Source of the DNA: Cryptomeria japonica
Taxonomy: Eukaryota; Streptophyta; Pinopsida; Cupressales; Cupressaceae
Assembly: GCF_030272615.1 (NCBI RefSeq)
Contig: NC_081414.1
Coordinates: 825,434,896 to 825,498,895 of the forward strand
Direction: 5' to 3'
Length of the DNA: 64,000 nt
The notes beneath the pieces are model-generated. The model saw nothing but the letters and a program-made list of their open reading frames with translations, had not been told where the DNA came from and did no database searches. The number at the start of each line of letters is the position of its first letter. The first letter of the stretch is position 1. The translations under genes and the position numbers were made by a program. Shown here one piece after another: positions 24,301-35,299 of the stretch.

Positions 24301-25532
24301 TTTGAAACTAAATGATGTATTTTGTATTCTTGATGAACCATGTTAAAACTAAATCGGGTAAATGTTATGATAATGGTATTAGATTTGAAATGATGTCTTT
24401 AACTAATGATTTAAGTAGAAGAAATGTTATGTATTGATAGGATGTATGAGTTTGAGTAATATTGGAACATATCTTAGGACATGTTTATGTTTGGTGATTA
24501 AAGAATTGGAAATTATATTATCATACTTCGTAGACAGTGATCTAATGATTGAATCGAAATCCTATAATGCTTGGGATGTAATTGAAGGTTCCTTATGAAA
24601 TATTATATGGATGTCCTTAGTGAATGAATTGCTAATCTTATTAATGGAAATTACTAGTAAGTGTATGGGAAGACGATTAAATGAGTTCTTGTCTTTTAGA
24701 AAAGGATTAGAATGTATCATGTGTTATAGTTTAAGAATTATATCTCCATTTGGTGGATGTTATTAGTTGTTATGGAATTAGGATATTGTACCTTAGTTTG
24801 TGTTGAGATGAATTCGTGTAGTTCTTAATTTGTAATAAGATGATTGTTGGTTAATTGATGTAGTGTAAGAGATTTTATGAAGATTGAATGGGCTATGGAT
24901 TAAATGGTTCGTGAGTATTACCTTATGTACTTTAGGAATCATGATGAAGTAATAAGTATGCTAGAAGCATAGAATCATAAATGATTATGTGGAAGTTAAT
25001 CGTAAATAGAAATTATGTTAATGCAATGTAAGGGTTAATCTTGATATATGAATGGTGATGTCCATAGTCAAAGGTTGGTTAAAGGTAATAGGAACATTTG
25101 GACTTGGTGTATAAAATGAATCTAAGTGAAAAGGGAAATAGATGTGCATTGAAAGATAGAATCTCATGTTAAATGGAAGATTAAGTAGATTGCATATCAT
25201 GAGTGTTAGGTATTCCTATGATGTATCTATGTGTGTATAATGATTAAGATTATGTGGTTTTGATCTAGAAGAAAGTAAAGGCTTATTGCTTATATAGGTA
25301 GATTAAGTAATGTTGTTGAGATACCCTAGGGAGTTAGTAGTAATGATTTATTGTATTCTGCTTGCGTAATTGTTTGAATAGCTTGAGTGATTTACTCTAT
25401 GTTCATAATACTTAAATGTTGGTGTGTGCTCGCTGCATTGCTTATGAGATTTTATGTGTTATATTGTAAAAAAAAAATTAAATTAGCATGTTTTTAGCTA
25501 TATTTCTCTAGGATATTTTGGTGGGCATTACA
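21331..25532 (+). mobile_element. 4.2-kb solo LTR nested in ORF2
   Basis: Starts TGTAGGGTCCACCCC and ends TGGGCATTACA, with identical flanks GAAGA at 21326-21330 and 25533-25537. No coding frame of interest, no primer site or polypurine tract at the borders, and no internal region, so it is best read as a solo LTR left by recombination. It is A+T-rich. A long T tract followed by AATAAATAGGCC (about 22755-22792) may be the TATA region in plus orientation. The length points to a gypsy-type giant LTR, which is an inference. GAAGA lies in an A/G-rich tract, so the duplication alone is weaker evidence than usual. Confidence 0.82.
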
Positions 25533-26564
25533 GAAGAGAAGAAGAGGAAAGAAGAGGAGAAAAAGGAGGAAGGAAAGAAAAAGCAGGAAGAAGACAAGAA
25601 GAAGGAAGAACTGAAAAAGAAACAAGAAGAGGAGCAAAAGAAGAAAGAAGAGGAAAAGAAAAGAGTAGAAGAGAAGGAAGCAGAGAAAACCAAACAAGTG
25701 GAGACTCCCAAGGCAACCGGTGGTCAAGCCAAACCAGTTGACACCACCAATCTGATTGACCTTCAATCAACAGATGAGTCTAAGCTGCTACGAGGCATCA
25801 AATTGGCACAAGAAAGACTGAAAGATTTGTGGAGGAAGAAGGAAAGGGATGTCATACAAACTGCAGTTGACACCCTTACCAGTTTGATTCCCAGTACTAA
25901 CCTCCCCAGTACCAATTTCTCTTTGTCCAAGTTGAAACTCCTTTGTACTGTAGTAGAGGACCAAGTACAATGCTTGGAAGATGTTGTTGCAGCCACTATG
26001 AAGAAGAATCATGAAAAGGCACTCAGCACTACCTTAGTCAAGAAACTGAATGAGCTCCGGTCACAACTTTTGAAGCAACGGAAGGATATCAGGGGTGCTA
26101 TGGATGAGGGCAAATTATTGTTGAGTAAAATCTGCCAACCCCATCTATTTTGTGATGATGTGCTTAAGCAGAAAGATAAACTCCAATCGAAGTTCCAGGC
26201 ATACATCAGCACCTTGAAGATGCCATATGATTCATTTACTACATATGGGCAAATGGTTCATCATTATCAGCTACAAACTACTAGGGTGGAATCAAAAATC
26301 TGCAATCAGACAAAAGATTTGCAAGAGCTTCAACTGGTCTTATTACCCAGACTACAAATTCTTCAGAAATGTTTTCTCAATCTGGAAGCCATCACGGTAA
26401 CTCAAGAGATGAGTACCATTGATGCTATGGAAGAACTGGTATTCCAGATGCAGACAGAAAGTGAGGTTGCTACCTCATTACTTGAGTCATGGACATTGGC
26501 AATGAAAACTTTTATGCAAGATTTTAAATCTATTTTTGATAAGTTTTATTCCTTATTGTCATAA
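25533..26564 (+). pseudogene. ORF2 of non-autonomous element, C-terminal part
   Basis: This resumes the Glu/Lys tract (KKKEELKKKQEEEQKKKEEE) that was cut at 21330, then passes into a Thr/Pro linker and a helical domain of about 270 residues (LLRGIKLAQERLKDLWRKKE, then LQSKFQAYISTLKMPYDSF) ending at TAA 26562. It has no stop. The ATG used by simple ORF finders (25518) lies in the solo LTR and is not a real start. The C-terminal helical part has the same position and size as in the U3 protein at 41897-45196. Confidence 0.75.
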
Positions 26565-26844
26565 ACATTTACTCTATTTTTATATATAAGGAAACATGGG
26601 TTATTCTGCATTACTTTTTCATTATTTGCAAAGGGGGAGTAGTATTTAAAAGTTTGGTGAATGTTACCATTTCATGTATACTTTCTTGTTACCACTTTGG
26701 GGGAGTAGTAGACATTGTAATTTCTGCAAAATGGATAGTGTATATGCTTAGGGGGAGTAATTTTGATTATGGCATATTTTTGTTGTAAAAACACTTAGAT
26801 GTCAAAATTTTCCTTAGTGTTGCCATCAATGCCAAGGGGGAGAT
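26565..26844 (+). other. 3' untranslated region and polypurine tract of non-autonomous element
   Basis: Non-coding. Four purine boxes: AAAGGGGGAGTAG (near 26631), TGGGGGAGTAG (near 26699), TAGGGGGAGTAA (near 26750) and the border tract AAGGGGGAGAT (26834-26844). Confidence 0.8.
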
Positions 26845-27996
26845 TGTTGGCATTTTGATGATGTTTTTATTGTCATTGATGGACACACACTTTCTTGATG
26901 TATGAGTTATGCTCAACTGGTAATTGCTCCAACCGATATTATGTATTATAGTCTTTAGACTATCAGTGTTTTGCAGAAGATGTTTACCGATCACAAATTG
27001 ACTGAAGAACTCAAGCAGTATGGAGAACCCAAGCAGTATGAAGACCTCAAGCGGTTTGAGGATGACAAGTAGTACGAAGAACCCAAGTGGTAGTTAACAC
27101 TATGATCTACCAATCTTCATTTTTGACAATCGGTAATTGGTATATTGTATGAATCGGTATTATTCTGTGATGAGTTACCAACCAGTATTTCTGTGATGAG
27201 TTATCATCCATCGACACTTTGGCGGTGATTTTGTGTCATGTTACCAAATGTGTCTGGATGCACTGAACCTAGGATCTTGTAGTTTAATCCTATTGGACCG
27301 ACATGAATTCAGTTTCTTTTATAAGGACATCATGTCTAGGGTTTGTATGGATGAGAGATGTATGAAGTATGAGAAGGTTATGTGCGATCTTTGAAGAGAA
27401 GATTAGGTTAGTGTGAAGAGTTAGAGTGTGGAGATATTGAAGACTGAAGTAATGCTGAAATGCATTAACAATGAGCTATCAAGGATCTAACCAAGCATAC
27501 TATGCTAGTATCTAGATCACTCACTTGTTGATTACTCACATCTTTGACAAGTTTGAAACCCTTAATCGGGTAGGCCCAGCAAAGCCTTTGTAAATCCTCT
27601 AACAAGGTGGTTCACAACTGTGGATCTGAAATCCTCTCACAAGGTAGTCTTTAACAGGACTTATCTCCTAACAGAGATCTAGATTCCTAACAGGATTTGT
27701 TCTGGTGAAGAACATTGTATGACCTTAACCGGTCTGGTTTTTATTTTGCAGATAGTTACTTGTGAGTTTCTACTCACCATGGTTTTTCCCATTTGGGTTT
27801 CCACATCAAATATCTTGTGTTATGGTGATTGTGCTCTTGTGGGCGAATGCTTTATTTTCTATTTGGTTTGCATTTATCTTAACCGGTTTATTACTGAATA
27901 TGTTGTACCAGTTATCTGCTAAACTATTTAAGAGTTTGAGTTCAGTATTTTTTGGTATACTAATTCACCCCCCCCCCCCCCTCTTAGTATTCATCA
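26845..27996 (+). repeat. 3' LTR of non-autonomous element (family B)
   Basis: About 1,152 bp, partner of 9534-10684. The C-tract near 27967 is longer than in the 5' LTR. The right flank AAGGA (27997-28001) repeats the left flank. Confidence 0.92.
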
Positions 27997-28001
27997 AAGG
28001 A

Positions 28002-28110
28002 GGAGAAGATGTATAACAGAAAGGGGGGGAATAAATGAAGATAAAGTGTAATCGGCAAATGAGGTGCAAAGAAGAAGAGAAGAGTTGTACAAAAGATCCA
28101 GATCAGAGCG
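28002..28110 (+). other. continuation of the second copia family's 3' untranslated region
   Basis: Resumes the sequence interrupted at 9533. Purine-rich, with AGAAAGGGGGGAATAAATGAAG-like composition near 28018. It leads to an LTR-like start at 28111. Confidence 0.6.
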
Positions 28111-29282
28111 TGTTGGCATTATGTGAACCAGTTTGAGGACATAATGACATTGTATGTTGTCATTGATGTCAATATGCTGAAGAGGAGAGAACCGGTATAT
28201 ATGAGAACTGGTATAACACTGTGAGCCGGCATTTGCGCCAAAGTGAAGCGGTGTGTTTGTTCAAGATGAATCGGCATATGGTTATGGGAAATGGCACATA
28301 GATGTGTTGTATGACTACCAGTTGGTAGTCTCAACTTCAAGGTTTCTGGTTGAATTGCTTCAAGCCTGTGTGGCTCAACCGGTGACTTTGTGTGATGAGT
28401 TAGCATGGTAACGAAGAACAGATTGTGTTGCCACGTAAGCCTTGTGCACATGAAGGATCTTGCATGAAGGATATTTCTCCCATCTACCTCAGGAATGTGT
28501 GAAGCCTGTAAACGGTGATAACGCGTGATGGATTATCAGCCGCCATGAAATTGGTGGAAAATGAACGATGGAGAATGTCTTGAGATTGGATCAATACTAT
28601 TGCATTTAGTGCAGTATGCTCAACGGTCAAGATTGAGTCATTTTAATTCCTTAACCTAACAGGTATAGGGTTTAGGGTTTATGCTACAAACCTATCTGTT
28701 TTCCTATAAGGTTGATGTTGTCTTTCTTTCTGAGGTTGTTGGAAAAAGCTGTGTGTGTGTATCCAAGAGAAGAGGCACGTGATTCTTGCTAGACCAGATG
28801 AGAGAAGTGATACCTACAGAGTGTAAGTGTAGAAGGTGAAGAGGAGCTAAAGCGGATCTGCATTAGCATTGAGTGTTGTTACCAGATCATTGAAATACCT
28901 GTTGATCTCTAACCACCTCAACAGTTGGAAAATCCCTTAACAGGGTAACTTTAACCGGCTTGTTGTAAATCCTTTAACAGGGTGACTCAAAACCATTGAG
29001 TTCTTGAAATCTTCTAACAAGGTAACCTTTAACAGGGTTTAACCCTTAACCGAGTATTCTAGCCATCCCTTAACCGGGTGATCCCTAACAAGATCGATTC
29101 CTAACAAAACCTATTGTATCAGTCTCTAACCGGACAAGGCTCCTAACAGAGCGGACTTCTAAAGAGTTCAAAAACAAGCTTGTGGGTATTCATCCCCACC
29201 ATGGTTTTTCCCAGTTGGGTTTCCACGTGAAAAATATGTGTGTCATATGTGATGTCTTCTTCATGTGATGCTATGTTGTTTT
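28111..29282 (+). repeat. LTR-like sequence (family C), left part
   Basis: Begins TGTTGGCATTATGTGAACC and has GTCATTGATGTCAA near 28157, the same opening as families A and B. It contains repeated CCTTAACMGGG words at 28940-29130. CCTATAAGG near 28702 could be its TATA box. A solo LTR splits it at 29282. After 30095 it goes on for an uncertain length. I could not find its right end or a polypurine tract directly at the left end, so it may be the 3' LTR of the second copia family or a separate insertion. Confidence 0.65.
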
Positions 29283-30090
29283 TGTTAGGGTTCCCACAGA
29301 TACTGAGAGGGGGGGGTGAATCAGTATCTGACCGGTTATGAAATTTTCTTAAAACTGAATATGCAGAATATAAAGTAACACTATACCGGTATGCAAGAAT
29401 TAATGCAAATAACATAATCAAAAGCATCCACATGAAAAGAACACCATAACACAAGATGTTTAACGAGGAAATCGAGTGTGGGAAAAACCTCGGTGGGATT
29501 TGTGACCCACAATATTCACTTACTGGCCAATAAGAGAATATTACTTACAATAGGGGCCTGCACATGCAGGAAGGCCAACTGCCTAGAGCTCGCTCAATAA
29601 GAATTCACACTGACTTACAATGAGGATAATATTCTGTAATGCTTTACAATAGCATCTTTAATGCCAGATTCAGTACCGGTTCTTGCTATGTTCTTTACAT
29701 ATACCCTTGACCTACAATTCGCACATTAGGTTTGCCTTATAATTTATTTATTACATTCTATCCATATCCTACAAATGCCTACAATGATCTCTTTTATATA
29801 CAAGAGTCATTTTACAATTTGCCAAGTCGGCTTACAATGATAAACAAAATATTACATATCAAAAATCCTGTCGGCCTCTGTGCCGGTATACATATTTCCT
29901 TCTGTGCCGGTGTACATCTTCTATGCCGGTGCCGGTGTAGATTGATTTTGTTGATGCCGAAGCACTATTCTGTTTGAGTAATGCTTTCCTGGTATAGTGT
30001 CTTGCCGGTGCCATAGGATTGCAAGGTTGCCATCAATGACAAAACCTTCAATCACACACAATGTCTCATTGGAGTGTCCATATGCCAACA
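29283..30090 (-). mobile_element. 0.8-kb solo LTR, minus strand
   Basis: On the plus strand it reads TGTTAGGGTTCCCACAG to CATATGCCAACA. On the minus strand it starts TGTTGGCATATGG and contains GTCATTGATGGCAACC, the opening shared by the copia LTRs here. The flanks GTTTT (29278-29282 and 30091-30095) are identical. No internal region is present. The G-tract at 29308 is the complement of the C-tract near LTR ends. Repeated CCGGT words lie at 29880-29940. Confidence 0.88.
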
Positions 30091-30126
30091 GTTTTATGTC
30101 AAGCGCTGAATCATGTTGATCTAGTT

Positions 30127-30226
<100 letters not shown>

Positions 30227-30605
30227 TTGATGATAGATTACCTGTTCATGCATTAGGATGAAATGGAAATGAAGTGTTAGATTGTATGAGAAGATAAGTG
30301 TCAACTGGTTTATGCTTGTCTCAGTTATTCTGGGTTTTGCCAGTTGTACTCTATTTAAAGACCGGTGTTACTGTTTGTCTATCAATGCACAGTGTCTGCT
30401 GACAAACCGGTTTAAGATTGTGTTTATGTATGGGAATGTTGGCATGCTTGGCATAACAGATACATATGGATAATGATGACTGAACTGATACAAGACTGTT
30501 TGAGATTTTCATGAAAACCTCTCCCTAAGGCCAAATGCCTTAGCTTAGTTATCAGATGAGGTTCCAACACTAGAATCAAGTACGAACCCATTCATTGCAT
30601 TATCA

Positions 30606-31700
30606 TCATTCTTCTTCACCCGTCTTCTTCATTTGATCTTTGATCTCATCAACTTTTGCTTTTCCCTTCTCATTTGTCTTCACATTCTTATTCTTGTCTT
30701 TCGGACCTCTCCTATTCACATTTAAGCTTCTACAATACTTTGCAATGTGGTCGGATTCGTTGCAAGCATAGCAAATAACATTTGCTTGACTAGGCCTAAA
30801 GTTCATCTGATTTCCTCTTGATCTTCACTGATTAGCAACATGTCCAAACCTACCACATGCATAACATCTAACATTTCTCCTATTTTGAAAGTTGTTCATC
30901 ACACTTTTGCATTCATTTGTCTTATGACCATATTTATTGCATTTGAAACATTGACCGGAAAAAGATGGACCATTATTAAACATCCAATTTTTGCATTGAC
31001 TAGCCATATGACCAAATTTATTCCAAACAAAACAATTACCATTGAACTTATGAAAATTAGGTTGCCTTACCAGAGGCCTTCTTGAATTGTTCTTTTGATG
31101 CGTTGATTTAGACCTTTCACCTTTCACAAATCCAAGACCTTGAGTATCATTTGGATTCTTCTAGCTTGCAAGCATCTCATCTCATCTAGCTAAACTAATC
31201 CAAAACTTCTTGTACTCATTTGCAGCATTTAGATCAAATTTAAGAAGTAAGATTTCCTTTCCAAGATCTTCCTTGGTTTCATGCAATTCCTGCTTCAGTT
31301 GACCATTCTCATTCTCAAGTTTGCAACATTCTTCATATTTGTCTTTCAAGGACTGAGCAAGCTTCTTCTCATTCTTCTTCCTTTCCTCAATCTCATTTAT
31401 CAATCTCATCACAATGGCTTCCATCTCATTCTTCTGGACAACATTAGCTCTAGCAAGTCTATCACATTCTTCTATCTTTTCCTTCAGGGCTTCTTCATCA
31501 ATGCTTTGACTTTCTTTCTCCTTCAGTTTATCAGCAAGTTCCTTTCTCTTTTCCCTTGACTTGTTCAACTAATCCTTCAATGATTCAATGAAGTTCTCAA
31601 CATCCTTAAGGTTTGTTTTTACTTGTCGGACCTCATCTTGGGCTTGATCAAGATCCTCAAGTGCTACAAAAAGTTGATGTCTAAGACTATCGAAATCCAT
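30606..31700 (-). pseudogene. Gag-like protein with coiled coil and four zinc knuckles
   Basis: Start codon at 31698-31700 (MDFDSLRHQLFVAL), 54 bases from the primer site. One stop near 31569, then a coiled coil to about 31182 (for example KLENENGQLKQELHETKEDL). A frame change near 31150 leads to four CCHC knuckles: CFVWNKFGHMASQC (second Cys lost to Trp), CFKCNKYGHKTNEC, CYACGRFGHVANQ (last Cys missing before a stop near 30825) and CYACNESDHIAKYC. A Lys-rich tail follows. It would package element RNA. No pol follows within reach; to the left (30225-30605) I see nothing recognisable. Same architecture as ORF1 of the 9534 element. Confidence 0.82.
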
Positions 31701-31754
31701 TGATTCACTTTCCCGGATCCTCCTCAAACCATTAGGCTTCTTCCGAGGAACTAG

Positions 31755-31766
31755 GCTCTGATACCA
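31755..31766 (-). promoter_or_regulatory. primer binding site, minus strand
   Basis: GCTCTGATACCA on plus is TGGTATCAGAGC on minus. It lies two bases from the LTR that starts at 31769. Confidence 0.9.
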
Positions 31767-31768
31767 AT

Positions 31769-33357
31769 TGTTGGAATCAAGGAACATTGAGAGGTGGGAG
31801 GGGGGGTGAATCAATGTTCTGGAATTTTTAATATTCTTAATCTGTCCTTTAAACCACTTAATACAAATGAATAAAAGAAGAGTGTAGAAACACAAAGCAA
31901 ATAACCACAACACCATAACACCAAGATTTTTACATGGAAACCCGGTTAAGGAAAAAACCATGGTGGGATTGAGACCCACAATATTAATATATCTTGTTAG
32001 AAGAATACAATTATTACTTGAGGGAAATGCACATGCATTTAGGCACACTGCCTAGAGCTCACTGCCTTACAAATGATTACATATAATAATTGGAATGTCT
32101 GAACTGATAAACATCATCTACAAATGCAAAAAACAATTATGGTTAAGCACAAAATACACAGTCTTACTCTGATCTGCTACACTACTCTGTTCTGATATTC
32201 TGTTGAATTTCAAAGCACAAATCTTTCAATTTCACACTTGAAACTGCACACAATTGCTCATACACACTTCACTCATAACCACTGATATAAAAAATGATCA
32301 AATCAATCGCTCATATATATCTGCAACACCAAATTAGGTCTATTTCATGTCATCCCAAAAATACATAACATGTAAATGAAATGTGTTACTCAAGTCGGCT
32401 CAATCCAATCCAAAACAACCATAAAGAAAATTGTCCATGCGCCTCCCACATGTCGACTTAACATCCTCGAACACACAAACAAATGCCAAAATCGATCTGC
32501 AAGATCCACACAATGAATCTTCACACGTTACAGCTGATAAGCACTATTCTAACAGAAAACATGCTACCAGATCTTCCAATTTACACAAGACTTATCACCA
32601 AAGGCCATAAACCTGGAATAAGGCATATTACATGTCCATAATGCTTCTTCAAGATCCATAACACAAAATACTCAACACAAATGAACTACCAACCAAATTG
32701 TTGTACACTCTGTCGGATGTCCAGTTCTCCTCACCGAACCTCATCGAACCTCAATCAATCTTCCAGTATGAATGAATTATGAACTCTGGATGGAATATCT
32801 GACTCCAATTGCCATCAATGACAACATCTGAACACCAATGCAGTGTCTCTTGCCAACAAGAACAACATAACTTCTCATGCAAATCAAACGAGTTCATAAT
32901 TATATCAAATACATGTTAAATCAAATTAACATGTCCTCCAAGCCGCAACACTTGAATCCACACATTAGAGAATTGCCAAGTGTTCTCCGGACCAATTTTG
33001 ATAGACAATCTCACTGTCAAAAATATCAACAACAAACTCTACCATCTAAGAAATAGAGGGCCTATAAACCAGATAGTGCAACATACATAGATCATTAACA
33101 TTATATGCAGACCCACAATCCATAATCTTCACAATCCAGTGGAATGTAAAGCATTCTTCCACTAGGACATTAAAAACTTTCTTATATATTGAAACTTCTG
33201 CTAGACCAATCTTCTGAAAAACACCTCGACAATGTCACTATACCACACAACAACATCAAAACACTTACTTCTAGACCATCCAACTCAGGTTGGCATCAAT
33301 GACAACACCAGACAGGTTGACATCAATGAAAACACAACACAACTCAAGTTTCCAACA
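31769..33357 (-). repeat. 1.6-kb LTR of the zinc-knuckle Gag element
   Basis: On plus it reads TGTTGGAATCAAGG to AGTTTCCAACA. On minus it starts TGTTGGAAACTTGAG, and TCATTGATGTCAACC and TCATTGATGCCAACC follow, a short internal duplication near 33285-33335. It is the 5' LTR of the Gag gene at 30606-31700. The other LTR was not found, so the element is truncated on the left. Confidence 0.85.
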
Positions 33358-34350
33358 ATTGATTCATTTGTTAGATAATAGAATTTTCAAATATGTTTTC
33401 ATTTTTTCTCGTCTCAAATCATTAGTAGATGTACCTTGTTGTGCTTTTGGTGATTATTATAATGATGACAATATAGATACTTGTCCCTCTCCTAAAATTG
33501 GCCCTACTCATGGAGACATTTTGGTGCAAGAGGGTCATGTCATCAAAGTTAGTCATGAAACTCCACCCACAATCCATATCAATACTCTCCCTTATGGAGA
33601 TAAAGTAGTGGCATATGAATAAAATTATGCCTTCTAAAACTTGTCTCACCTATGGAGATCTTTTGGCGCAAGATGATGTCATCATGTTCCTTAATACTTA
33701 TGCTTCTAATGCATGTTTCAATAACAATTTGGATATGAATGAAGCTAGTAAGGGTTTGGATTGTCACAAAAGGATTGATGTGTATTCATCCACTCATCCT
33801 TTTTGTGCTTCACAACATGATTACACAACTCATTTTAGTGAGGCTTGTGATGTGATTCCTCCTTCATTAGAGTTTGAAACACATTATGATGTTGGTTTTA
33901 ACATGCTTTATAAATGTGGATATAACGAACATGGTTAGGCATATGGAACAAGGAATTAAGGTCTCAGTGGACCTTACATTGTACTATTAGATAGAGGATG
34001 TAGGTTTCCCACCCTCTTCTCCACCTTCTCCCCTTGCTCCATTACCTCCTAACATGAAAAAAAACCTTCCTTTGTATTAGAAAGGATTAATTCCTACTCC
34101 TTTTACTTTACTAGGGAAAATAAAACTTTGTTGAGGCTCCTAAAATCTCGCTTGATTACTCTTCCTCCTCCAAAAGATCATCAATCTCAAAAACTTAATC
34201 AAACAAATTTCTCTTTATGTACATATCATCACATGTTTGGTCATAGCTTTGATGAATGTAAGGCCTTTAAGAGGGAGGATTGAAATATTCTAAATGATGG
34301 TATTATTCACATGAAAAGCGATATTGAGTTTCTCATCTATCATATACCTC
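33358..34350 (+). pseudogene. Ty3-gypsy type Gag remnant
   Basis: Broken frames at 33358-33622 and 33615-33938 encode two similar segments (THGDILVQEGHVIKV and TYGDLLAQDDVIMF). At about 34213-34270 the sequence encodes CTYHHMFGHSFDECKAFKR, a zinc-knuckle-like motif typical of plant gypsy Gag proteins. Several stops and frame changes. No protease could be made out downstream. Confidence 0.6.
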
Positions 34351-34679
34351 TCATAATTGAATAAAACCTTGTTTATTATGTTGCCCCTCACTATGTGACA
34401 TTCACATCTTTCTATGGGGTCTCATTGTCATTCATGGTGGTGCAATATTATGTGTGGTTGTCCTCACCTATGTATTAGGTAGAAAGGACAACTATCTTGA
34501 AGTTGTGTATACTTCTTGAGGACCCCCTTTCCTTTATCTTTTCTTCGGATACCAACATAGCAATATGCTAACATCTTAAGGGGGCATATGGCCTCATTTT
34601 ATTGTTTTCATTTATGTGCCCCCTCTGTAGTGGTGTTTTCATAATTCTCCTTGAGGCATGGTTATCAATCCTATTTCTT

Positions 34680-34912
34680 ACAATGTTGTTGGCTTTACTT
34701 TGCTACCATAATTGTTGGCAAATAGGCGATAATAATCAATAAGCCCTAAGAAAGCCCACATGTTCTTGATGGTTCTAGGATTTTTTCTTTCTACCATGTC
34801 ATTTATTTTGTAAGGGTCTACCCTAACCTACTCATGTAAAATAATATGACCTAGCAACTGCACCTTATTGACTACAAAAATAAATTGAAATGACTTATCA
34901 TAAATTTGATCC
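34680..34912 (-). pseudogene. Ty3-gypsy reverse transcriptase remnant
   Basis: On minus, from 34912 down, the frames encode a degenerate FLGHIL-like motif, then VDPYKINDMVERKNPRTIKN and WAFLGLIDYYRLF. In gypsy polymerases this is the segment between the catalytic palm and RNase H (VDP..K...I..W..P...K....FLGL..YYR.F). It is short and broken. It lies on the opposite strand from the Gag remnant to its left, so the two do not form one intact element. Confidence 0.72.
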
Positions 34913-35190
34913 CCCCCCCAACCCTGCAAGGGGGGAGGGAATTATAGTTCCCGGGGGCTATAATTTCCGTGGTCTTATTCTGGTTACCACGATAGATCGA
35001 GGCTAGGCATGTGAACAAGGAAAGCTCAACTGCAAGAGGTAGGTGTTACAGAGGGCGACAAATAGGCCTTAAGGTTTGTCGGAATAGAAAGTGTTACTCT
35101 TTCTCCGGTGGGGAGGATGGATCGCCCTACCTCTCCTTAGCGGGCCCTACTCTCCCCACTATAGAGGAAGGGCTAGTTAGTAGAGCAAAT
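34911..35190. other. GC-rich island of unknown origin, possibly organelle-derived
   Basis: Base composition differs sharply from the surroundings. It starts with a C-tract and a hairpin AATTATAG...CTATAATT with loop TTCCCGGGGG (about 34939-34965). No repeat family or gene is recognised. The style (GGCGACAAATAGGCC, GCGGGCCCTACTCTCC) resembles plant mitochondrial DNA, but I cannot confirm this. Confidence 0.4.
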
Positions 35191-35299
35191 TCACATGTTG
35201 CAAGTTTTTCTCTCAAGTTTTTTTGTATGTTAAAATGTACAAAAATGACAAGTTTTTCTCTCAAGAATCCAAGTACTCAAAACTCTCAAAACTAGAGCT

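Larger units (their letters stand above)
9534..27996 (+). mobile_element. large non-autonomous LTR retrotransposon with two unusual ORFs
   Basis: Two related LTRs (9534-10684 and 26845-27996, both TGTTGGCATTTTGATGATG to CTTAGTATTCATCA) enclose a primer binding site at 10687, a polypurine tract at 26833-26844 and two ORFs. The flanks AAGGA (9529-9533 and 27997-28001) are identical, so this is one insertion event. No protease, integrase, polymerase or RNase H belongs to it; the copia pol inside (13-16.7 kb) comes from a nested element. Without the two nested insertions the element would be about 7.5 kb. It must have been moved by another element's enzymes. Confidence 0.93.

Noticed and set aside
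25518-25532. ATG start for a separate gene at 25518
   Set aside because: It lies in the solo LTR. The real frame comes from 21330 across the insertion.
25494-25766. Minus-strand Leu/Phe/Ser-rich ORFs, membrane-protein-like
   Set aside because: They are the complement of the Glu/Lys tract of ORF2. The same holds at 20990-21397.
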